DNA of 64,000 nucleotides, from the NCBI RefSeq assembly GCF_963583255.1, contig NC_084806.1, positions 20,688,317-20,752,316 on the forward strand, given 5' to 3'. The notes beneath the pieces are model-generated. The model saw only the letters and a program-made list of their open reading frames with translations, had not been told where the DNA came from and made no database searches. The number at the start of each line of letters is the position of its first letter. The first letter of the stretch is position 1. Positions 55,594-64,000 of the stretch are shown here, piece after piece. This stretch comes from Pyrus communis (lineage: Eukaryota; Streptophyta; Magnoliopsida; Rosales; Rosaceae). The translations under genes were made by a program, and so were the position numbers.

Positions 55594-57486
55594 TGATAGG
55601 AGCATATATATGTGACTTAGTTAGCATATTTTCTTGCATTTACATAGTTTGCTTCTATTTATTATAGTGATTTAAGCTATTTTCATGTGTTTGTAGGTTT
55701 AAATGGCAAAAGAGGCAAGAAAGTGCATTTTCGACCAATTTGAAGCATTTTTGGGCTTGGAATGGATAGCTTGCATATCGCGCAAGGTGGATGGACAAAT
55801 TTGAAGATCAAAAGAGGCTAAGAACATTGTTGAAATCTGGAGAAACAAGTTCAAGACAAAGAAGATAAGGAAAGAACAAGAAACATGGAACATTATCCAA
55901 ACTACCTCTTTTTATCCAAGCCTTATCCAACCTTATCTTATCTTATCCTAACCTAATCTTGTTCCACCTTAATTCCAGCAACAAAGAGGACTTAATTTCA
56001 GATTAATTCACCTAAATATCAGGTTCTAGAAGCTCTATCCTTCTCCTACATTGGTGCTGCATTTTTCATCCATTTCCTTCTAGAAATCTGCCACAATACC
56101 CTTTCTAGAAGGCCTATTCCTTGCAGGTTTTGAATCCTTTTCCCCCTTGGCTTCTGCCAAAGCCCTAGTCTTTTTCCCTTAGGATTGTGCAATCCTTTTC
56201 CTTTCAGAAATTGTGAAAAACCCTAGCCTATTAATGCTACATTCTGCCGCATAAATCAATGACCACCCTCATCCATCCATTCACTCATTCAAGCACTCAT
56301 TCAAGCATTCATTCATTTAGCCATCTCACACCACAATTTACACCACATACACCTAATTCTCTCTAGTACCACAGTAAGGAAGAAAGGAGGGAAGGACTTG
56401 TGCCGTGCAATCTGCCATCCAAAGGGAGCCATGCTTGCCATTGGAGTGTGGAGCATTTCTGGGTTCTTTCTATCCTTCATTTTTGTTTGATGTTTATTTT
56501 AATTTGGTTTTCAATTATGATGAACATGAGGAACTAATTTCTTTATAGTTGGAGGTGAATTCGAAGACATGATTATATGTTTGATATGAATTGATTACAT
56601 CCAGTTATTGTTTCTTAAGTCTTGAATGTGATTTGCTTATTTGAGTTATCAAAACTTGTTTATGTATGTTGATTTAGGGTCGACACTTAATTTGCATGCA
56701 TGAATTTAATGCTAGAGTATAAGGGAGTTTCACCTAATCGTTATGAACTTATATTCACAAGTAGTGGAAGTCACTAGTCATGATTGTGTTAAGTAAATCC
56801 TTGGTATGAGTATCATGCTTTTCATAGTTAGGAATTCCTCGTCAATGCTTATGGTTTTCAAAGAACTTAATGACCTTTGATATGTCTTTCTATCATGTTT
56901 TTCATAGTTAGGGAACTTGATAAGGATAATTTGGTTGTGATGTGTATCCCATCTAATTCAACGAGTTAAGGAAAATCTGATGGTTAATTTATGCTATCAC
57001 GGTTAACTTGGGGTGTTGTCATTCATAGTCTAAAGGAATAATAACTGGAAATTGGTTTGTATGCATCTGTCATGTGTGGAGAAGGACCCTCTAACTAGCC
57101 TTTCACCCTTTTCAATTCACCAAATTCGTTTTTATAAAGTGTTTTATGCAAAGTTTTTGTTTTAAGTTTTAAATTCGTCAAAAACAATCCCCCTTCCATT
57201 GAGTCTTGTTAATTGAGTCAAAATATGTTTTCTTTTAGCCTCTTGAGTCAAGTTAAGTCTTATTTTCGTAGAAATCACTTGTTAGGTCTAGAATTGAGTC
57301 TTTTTTATTGTTTGTTGCTGTTTTGAGTGTTTTGAGTCTGTAGAGTCTAGTTTAGCATTTTTAAGTCTTATTTGTGTTGATTAGCATCCCTAGTTAATCT
57401 CGGGTCTAAAACGATCCCTACTTGCATATATACTACAATTGTTAATGTTAGGGTTTAATTTATGTGTCAAGTTAATTTTCACATCA
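55594..57486 (+). repeat. E7 5' LTR
   Basis: 1,893 bp, TGATAGGAGC...TTTTCACATCA. It gives the reference forward orientation for the subtype-A LTRs in the window. Confidence 0.85.
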
Positions 57487-57490
57487 AATT

Positions 57491-57509
57491 TGGCGATGTT
57501 GCCGGGGAT
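57491..57509 (+). other. E7 primer binding site (tRNA-Asp)
   Basis: tggcgatgttgccggggat, two mismatches to the tRNA-Asp complement, 4 nt after the LTR. Confidence 0.8.
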
Positions 57510-57629
57510 TAGCAAAATTGCTAATCTTCCCCTAGTTAGTGCCATGTGTTCCTCTTTTGTGTTTGCTTCTGTTTTGCTTTGTTTTCTGATTTTATTTTGT
57601 TTTGTTTGCTTTGTTTTAGGTACTAGTTT

Positions 57630-59310
57630 ATGACTCGTAGTTCTCAACCTGTTGGTGAGCATATATTGGAGTTTGACGACGATTTTGAACAAACGTTGAG
57701 AAGAAAGATGAGGCATCCAAAACCTAGTCCACCTAATTCTGAAGCTGAATTTGAAGAAGAAGAAGTGGAAGAGGAAGAACAAGCCAAGGCTGCGGATAAT
57801 CAAACAATCAAGGAACTTTCAGCCTCGGGATTAGTCAAAGTTGTGCCCTTATGCATTCAATATCCTAGGGCAGCTCAAGGCAAGACCGATGAGTTCGAAT
57901 TGAAGTCTAGCTTGTTGCATCACATTTCCAAATACCATGGGCTGTCCATGGAAGAACCAAACAAGCATCGTAAGGAGTTTGAAATGGTATGTTAGAGCAT
58001 GATACCCATCAATGTCGATGGGAACATTCTGAAAATGAAGGCTGTTCCATTCTCTCTTTTGAAAAAGGTTAAAGATTGGTTATACGAATTGGCACCCGAA
58101 ACTGTCACGTCTTGGGAAAGCATGAAGCGAGCATTCTTAGAGAAGTTTTTCCCAACTTCAAGAGTCATTCTCTTGAGGAAGAGAATTAGTGGCATTCAAC
58201 AAAGCCAAGGAGAATCCTTTCCAGCGTATTATGAGCGTTTCAAGACTCTAGTTGCATCATGCTCACAACATTCGATGAAGGAAGAGCTTCTAATTCAATA
58301 TTTCTACGAGGGACTCCTTCCCATTGAGAGACAAATGCTAAATGCCTCGGCAAAAGGTGCTTTGGTTGACAAAACAATGGTGGCTGCCAAGATCTTAATT
58401 GCAAACCGAGCCTATTCGCACAACAATACGAAGGTGTTGGACAAAGAGGTATCCTATGGCAGCAAGTCCATGAGGTAAGTTTAATAGCTGAAATTCAATC
58501 TCAATTAGCTAACCTCACTATGCTTGTATCTTAGGTTGCCGAAGGATGCAAGGTGCAAGGAATTACACCAAGTGTGTGTGGCGTGTGCTCTATGCAAGGG
58601 CACCTCAATGATCAATGCCCTCAATTGATAGGAAGATAGGAAAGCGTCAATGCCATAGGTTATCAAGGCCAAAATCAGGAAAGGAATGATCCATACTCAA
58701 ATACATACAATCCGGGATGGAGAAATCATCCAAATTTCAAGTGGAGGGAGCCTCAACAATTTCAACAACAAGGAGGATTTCGACAGCCACCCCCTGGGAT
58801 ATATCAAAGGCCATTCGTACAATCTCAACCTCAATCACAAACTGTTCAACCAAACTCAGGTTCGCTATTTGATAATGATCAAGCTATTCAATTACTAACT
58901 ACTGTATCGCAGGGATTACAAAATCAAAATAATAGAATAGCGAACCAAGACAAGGAGATGAGTCACATGAAGAAGCAAATAGGGCAGATCTCAGAGCTCC
59001 ATGGGTAGTTTCGAGAACAAGGCAAACTTCCTAGTTCAACCATTGTGAATCCAAAGGGAGGCTTTGAAACCGCCAAGGCCATTACATTGAGAAGTGGCAA
59101 GGAGCTTGGAAATCACCCAAAACCATCCAAACAAGGCCTTAATGAGGATGAAAAGCTGCTGAGCAAAGGCCATGGCAAAGGAAGACCAATCCTTGCCGCA
59201 GCCCCTAAGGCCTCAAAACCATCCCAAACCACCAAGGTAAGTCCAAATTCAATTGTTTCTAATGTTATTCCACCCAATGCGCCTTTCCCTCGTAGATTTA
59301 TGCAAATCTA
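57630..59310 (+). pseudogene. E7 gag (broken)
   Basis: Starts at ATG 57,630 (MTRSSQPVGEHILEF). The acidic stretch and capsid core (EFELKSSLLHHISKYHGLS ... MKRAFLEKFFPTSR ... YERFKTLVASCSQHSM) are split by a stop at 57,993-57,995. After 58,478 come a zinc knuckle (CGVCSMQGHLNDQC, about 58,580-58,620), NDPYSNTYNPGWRNHPNFKW and a helix, with stops between, then NPKGGFETAKAITLRSGKEL to 59,310. It is the most complete gag in the window and served to identify the remnants in E2, E4 and E5. Confidence 0.82.
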
Positions 59311-60394
59311 AGAATGAATAGAATGAGAAAGACATTATGGAGACGTTTAGGAAGGTGCAAGTCAATATCCCGCTCCTTGATGCTCTAAAGCAAATCTCGA
59401 AGTACGCTAAGTTTTTGAAGAAGCTTTTACAATAAGGAAACAAATTCAAGAGAAAGAGGTGGTACATGTAAGTGAGAATGCCTCTGCAATGTTGCAAAGA
59501 AAGCTACCACCTAAATGCAAAGATCCAGGTAGTTTCACTATCCCTTGTGTAATTGGTAATACAAGGTATGAACATGCTATGCTAGATTTACGTGCATCAA
59601 TTAATGTCATGCCATATTCTGTTTATGCATCTATGAATCTAGGAGAGCTTAAAAATGATGGTGTTATTATTCAATTAGCCGATCGATTGAATGCATACCC
59701 AAAAGGAATTTTGGAAGATGTTTTGGTGCAGGTACACCACTTGATTTTTCTTGCAGATTTCTATGTGCTTGACATGGAGGATTCAGCCCACTTTCCACCA
59801 TCGCCAATCTTACTTGGACAGCCTTTCATGAAAACAGCCCACACCAAGATTGACATGGCCAAGGAAGCCTTAACTATGGAGTTTGGTGGTGATATGATTA
59901 ACTTTAAAGTTTCTGAATCTATTGAGAATCTTAATGATGTTCGTTCTTGTTTTTCCATTGATGTAATTAAAAATATAAGGCAGGAGCATTCAGCACCAAT
60001 TAAGAAGGATGCATTTCGGACCACCAACGAAGAGGGAATTGGAATAAAGCACAAGGGACACGCCCCTGCCATCAAGAAACCCAATATGGCCGAAAGCACC
60101 ACTAGTGATTTTGTTGACAGTGCTGCCACTTTTGAGCCTCCATCACAATATGTTTGTAAGTCTCCAATCCAAATCCCAATTCCCATTTCAACTAATTGGT
60201 TGTTACCTTCTTTGGTGCATGTTCCCAATCGAATCCAAGGTGGTGAGAGAGTTTACATGGACTTTAGGAAGCTCAATGCCACAATCAAGAAGGATCACTA
60301 TCCCATTCCATTCATTAAACCTTATCTTGAGTATTTTGAGGAGCATGTCGTGGAGGATGTACCCCTTGATGCCGTGGGCACTAATGGAGCTTAA
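59311..60394 (+). pseudogene. E7 protease with mutated active site, joined to a short RT scrap
   Basis: After a frameshift near 59,430 the frame 59,459-60,394 is open (its apparent start is GTG, so it is an internal stretch). Protease: KLPPKCKDPGSFTIPC, then MLDLRASINVM. The Gly of the D-L-G triad is Arg here (position about 59,590), so it should be inactive. Near the end, GGERVYMDFRKLNATIKKDH is the RT motif-1/2 region, but it is followed at once by a short unrelated end and a stop at 60,392-60,394. RT core, RNase H and integrase are deleted. The next bases (gtatcgtccggctggaagac) are the conserved pol tail. Confidence 0.8.
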
Positions 60395-62334
60395 AAGGAG
60401 GTATCGTCCGGCTGGAAGACGTTAAAGCAAGCTCTTCTTGGGAGGCAACCCATGAGTTCAAATAAAGAAGACTTAGGAATCTCCGGCTCCATAACCAGAT
60501 TTGCTTTCTTTTACCCTACTCTTTATTGCTTAAATTTTTCCATTATTGTCGTGTTTGTTAGTTGTGTTATTTGTTTGTTTGTTTCTGAGTCTATGTTTGA
60601 AACATTAAGGACAATGTTTGGTTTAAGTGTGGGGGTAAACAAATGTTTTTGCATGATTTTCGTGGGAATTATTCACCTATCACTTCTAACGTTGTTTCTC
60701 ATTATTTTTAAGTGTTTTATTGTGTTTTGAGGTGTTTTAATGTGTCTTATAACAGAAAAGCCGAAAATTTGAAAAAAAAAATCGAAAAAAAAGTTTTGAA
60801 AAACCCAAAAAGAGTTGTTTTTGTGTGCTTGTTTGTGTCTTAGGATACCTTCCAACACAATGATGAGGATTTGGTTTTTAATTGCATGACTGTTAAAGAA
60901 AGTTCAGATATGGATGGAAGTTTGATATGCTCTTTGGTTTATGCTTAATTGTAGTTGCATTTACGAATTCACATGTAATCACAAAAAGGAAAAAAATCAG
61001 TTTTTGTAACATGCTTGAAGGAAGAAACTCAAACTAACGCTACAACCCTGAGAGACTTAAGCCTATACTTTGTTTGGAGAGTTATTAATTTGTGATGTTT
61101 TTGTTTTCTAAAGTCGTTCCATGATCTCTTATTTCTTTGCTTGGTTGCTACTTAGAATGCGTTGCATCACTGTAATTCCAAATACTAGAACTCATGCCCA
61201 TTTCATTCAAAGCATAAAATTGAGTACATAACATATAACAAGATGAAGTTGTTTAGTTAAACCAGAGCCAAAAGGCCTTATCCCTTGCATATGTATTGTA
61301 GGTTTAACCCCTTTGAACCTTAGTTAGCCTATTTTTTTTTGTTAGCCATGTCATCCTTACCTAGCCTAGAATAGGACTATCCATACCCTTACTCTTAAAG
61401 AATAGTGCAGCATGACTTAGAGGGAATTGAAAAACAAGTGTGGGGGAAGGTTTTCCGTTGGAATTCTATGAGGTTGTACGTTTAGTGTGCCAAAGAAGAA
61501 AGAGAAAGGGCACGAAAAGAAAAAAAAAAAAAAAAAAAAAAAAGGTGAAAAGGAAAGGAAAAAAAAGAAGAAAACATTGAAGAAAAGAAAGAAAAAAGAG
61601 TTGAAAATAAGTGAGAATGAACTCGCAAGTATTGGTTGTTGAAGAAAGGGTCCAAAAGTTTGAATCTGGCCCTAAGTGTTGAATAAATCCCCCATGGGTG
61701 TTTAGAGTTGATTTCAGCATTCAAAAGTGAATTCTAAGTGCTTATTTCATTACTTTGCTTACTATTGCTTTAAGAACTTTTGTTTATCCTAACCTTTCTT
61801 TGTTAGCCAATACCTTAGCCCCGTTACAACCCTTTGACTTCTATCTTGATTGTTATGTGTTTCAATATGTGGAGTTTAAAATTGGTATGAGCTTATGGTA
61901 TCCCTGGTTCTCGCGTCTAAGTAGTGGCATTCCGTTCATGAGGTCATACACATGTTAATAATTCCAGAAAGTGCCTTCTTTGATTACACATATGTGAGTG
62001 TTAGTTTACATGTTTACATCAATCTTCTCACATATACCTAGTGTAGGGAGTGTAGTCAGAAAATCTGTGTGAAAATAGAGAGTATATCCGGTGAGGAATT
62101 GAGGGATTCTCTAAAGCTTGTTACAACATTCAAAACATTGCTTTGTTTGATTAAATGCGAGCTAGTGAGCGGTAACTACGGTTAAGTATATGCCTGAGAG
62201 TAGGGATAGCTAAAATCTGTGGGAGTAGTGGTTTTTAACATGTCATGTTTCATTGGAAATCCCTGAGGTAAATGTTGGAAGGTTTAGGTTGTGTTTTGTT
62301 TTCTTTGTTTTGCTCGAGGACTAGCAAAAGCTAA
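60395..62334 (+). other. E7 3' internal noncoding region
   Basis: Same region as in E1, E4 and E5. An internal polypurine-like tract aagtgtgggggt lies at 60,625-60,636, and an A-rich run of more than 20 at about 61,519-61,543. A hydrophobic ORF at 60,452-60,730 has no counterpart in the other elements. Confidence 0.65.
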
Positions 62335-62347
62335 GTGTGGGGGAATT
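62335..62347 (+). other. E7 polypurine tract
   Basis: gtgtgggggaatt directly before the 3' LTR. Confidence 0.8.
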
Positions 62348-63827
62348 TGATAAGAGCATATTTATGCGACTTAGTTAGCTTGTTTTCTTGCATTTACATA
62401 GTTAGTTTCTATTTATTATAGTGATTTAAGCTATTTTTTTGTGTTTGTAGGTTTAAATGGCAAAAGAGGCAAGAAAGTGCCTTTTGGAGCAATTTGGAGC
62501 ATTTTTGGGCTTGGAATGGATAGCTTGCATATGGAGCAAGGTGGATGGACGAATTTGAAGATCAAAAGAGGCTAAGAACATGCTGAAAATCTAGAGAAAC
62601 AAGTTCAAGACAAAGAAGATAAGGAAAAAGCAAGAAACATGGAACATTATCGAAACTACCTTATCTTATCCAAACCTTATCCAACCTTATCTTATCTTAT
62701 CCTAACCTAATCTTGTTCCACCTTAATTCCAGCTGCAAAGAGGACTTAATTTCGTATTAATTCACCTAAATATTAGGTTTTAGAAGCTCTATCCTTCTCC
62801 TACATTGGTGCCGCACCTTTTATCCCATTCCTTCTAGAAATCTGCCACAATACCTTTTCTAGAAGGCCTATTCCCTACAGGTTTTGAATCATTTTCCCTC
62901 TTGGTTTCTGCCAAACCCTAGTCCTTTTCCCTTAGGATTGTGCAATCCTTTTCCTTTCAGAAATTGTGCAAAACCCTAGCCTATAAATACTACATTCTTC
63001 CACATAAATCAACTACCACCCTCATCCATCCATTCACTCATTCAAGCATTCATTCATTCAACCATCTCACACCACAATTCACACCACATACACCTAATTC
63101 TCTCTAGTACCACAGCAAGGAAGGAAGGAGGGAAGGACTTGTGCTGTGCAATCTGCCATCCAAAGGGAGCTGTGCTTGCCATTGGAGTGTGGAGCGTTTC
63201 TGGGTTCTTTCTATCCTTAATTTTAGTTTGATGTTTATTTTAATTTGGTTTTCCATTATGATGAACATGAGGAACTAATTTCTTTATAGTTGGAGGTGAA
63301 TTCAAAGCCATGATTATATGTTTTATATGAATTGATTACATCCAGTTATTGTTTCTTGAGTCTTGAATGTGATTTGCTTATCTGAGCTATCAAAACTTGT
63401 TTATGTATGTTGATTGAGGGTTGATACTTAATTTGCATGCATGAATTTGATGCTAGAGTATAAGGGAGTTTCACCTAATCGTTATGAACTTATATTTACA
63501 AGTAGTGGAAGTCACTAGTCATGATTGTGTTAAGTAAATCCTTGGTATGAGTATCATGCTTTTCATAGTTACGAATGCCTCGTCAATTCTTATGGTTTTC
63601 AAAGAACTTAAAGACCTTTAATATGTCTTTCTATCATGCTTTTCATAGTTAGGGAACTTGATAAAGATAATTTGGTTGTGATGCGTATCCCATCCAATTC
63701 AATGAGTTAAGGAAAATCTGATGGTTAATTTGTGCTATCACGGTTAACTTGGGGTATTGTCATTCATAGTCTAAAGGAATAAGAACTGGAAATTGGTTTG
63801 TATGCATATGTCATGTGTGGTCAAGGA
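62348..63827 (+). repeat. E7 3' LTR, interrupted
   Basis: Starts TGATAAGAGCATATTTATGC and follows the 5' LTR up to catgtgtgg, where K enters. Confidence 0.8.
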
Positions 63828-64000
63828 TGATGTGAGAATTACTTGACACTCAAATTAAACCCTCGTTTGACAATTGTAGTAGAATGGATAAGTGAGGGAT
63901 CGTTCTAGACCGGGGATTAGGAGGGCTTGCTAAAACCTTCTAAATTGACTTAAAAACATAAAAACACAATATAAAACACTATTTAATGCTCGAAGAAAGC
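63828..64000 (-). repeat. K: start of a further LTR, cut by window end
   Basis: tgatgtgagaattacttgac ... then the usual ggatcgttctagaccgggga block. This is the U5 end of an Athila-like LTR in minus orientation. The flank before it is aagga; the matching duplication would be right of the window. Confidence 0.75.

Larger units (their letters stand above)
55594..63827 (+). mobile_element. E7: Athila-like retrotransposon, complete in outline but defective
   Basis: 5' LTR 55,594-57,486, primer site, gag and protease pseudogene (57,630-60,394), 3' noncoding region, polypurine tract (62,335-62,347) and 3' LTR from 62,348. RT, RNase H and integrase are deleted. The LTRs differ at many places, so it is older than E4 and E5. 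The 3' LTR is interrupted by K at 63,828, so the target duplication cannot be checked (left flank aatag). Confidence 0.85.

Noticed and set aside
60452..60730. 92-codon hydrophobic ORF after pol in E7, at the place of an env-like gene
   Set aside because: Its hydrophobicity comes from T-rich noncoding DNA. The matching regions of E1, E4 and E5 have no such frame, and it spans the internal polypurine-like tract.
61466..61724. Phe-rich minus-strand ORFs in the 3' region of E7
   Set aside because: Translations of the poly-A/AAG simple-sequence run.

Overview
This window is plant repeat DNA. I see no ordinary host gene, no tRNA or rRNA, and nothing bacterial. It is a deep stack of LTR retrotransposons, mostly one Athila-like Ty3/gypsy lineage, with one endogenous pararetrovirus of florendovirus type (family Caulimoviridae). 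The lineage is recognised by its gag, by a protease with a D-L-G active site, by a tRNA-Asp primer site and by LTRs of about 1.5-2.8 kb. The host is a eudicot. Rosaceae is my guess from the overall look of the repeats and is not proven by the sequence.

Names used below. E1, E2, E4, E5 and E7 are elements with internal DNA. S1, H, B1 and D are solo LTRs, and X is the solo LTR at 52,485. J, O, P, Q and K are LTR pieces.

Layout. E1 (1-6,537, minus) sits in the pol gene of E2 (minus). E2 runs from 6,538 to 38,964 and is split many times. Its gag-protease frame is cut by solo LTR S1 (7,884-9,791, plus; target duplication GTGCC). Its 5' LTR (11,415-12,337 and 37,907-38,964) is cut by solo LTR H (12,338-37,906). 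H in turn holds solo LTR D of an unrelated family (12,919-15,075; CATTG), LTR fragment J, solo LTR B1 (17,062-29,222; GGATG) and the pararetrovirus (29,313-37,141). B1 holds E4 (19,826-29,041; ATAAG). E2 itself lies in an older LTR, O, whose tail is 38,965-39,179. Next come plus-strand LTR pieces Q and P. P is split by E5 (40,117-50,593; ACTAT). After P there is a decayed chromovirus-like gag-protease-RT remnant (50,638-52,484) cut by solo LTR X (52,485-54,012; GGCAT), then about 1.5 kb with nothing recognised. E7 (55,594-63,827, plus) follows, and a new LTR, K, enters it at 63,828.

The pararetrovirus is one genome-length copy, opened at its tRNA-Met primer site. It lies inside the (TA)n/TATA tract of LTR H, in the same orientation as H. 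Both of its reading frames are open: a polyprotein of 1,846 residues (movement protein, coat region, zinc knuckle, protease, reverse transcriptase, RNase H) and a second protein of 448 residues of unknown function. Its own TATA box lies downstream of both frames, so the upstream half of LTR H is placed where it could drive them.

E4 and E5 are young non-autonomous elements. E4's two LTRs look identical by eye, and E5's differ by about 0.65%. Both have lost protease, RT and integrase but carry, on the strand opposite to the element, a coiled-coil ORF with its own promoter-like upstream region. It is open in E4 and stopped by one nonsense codon in E5. The U3 regions of E5 and B1 hold dense arrays of the RY motif (TGCATG/CATGCA) upstream of the TATA box. 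E4 has replaced that block with minisatellites. Nearly all other coding sequence is broken gag-pol.
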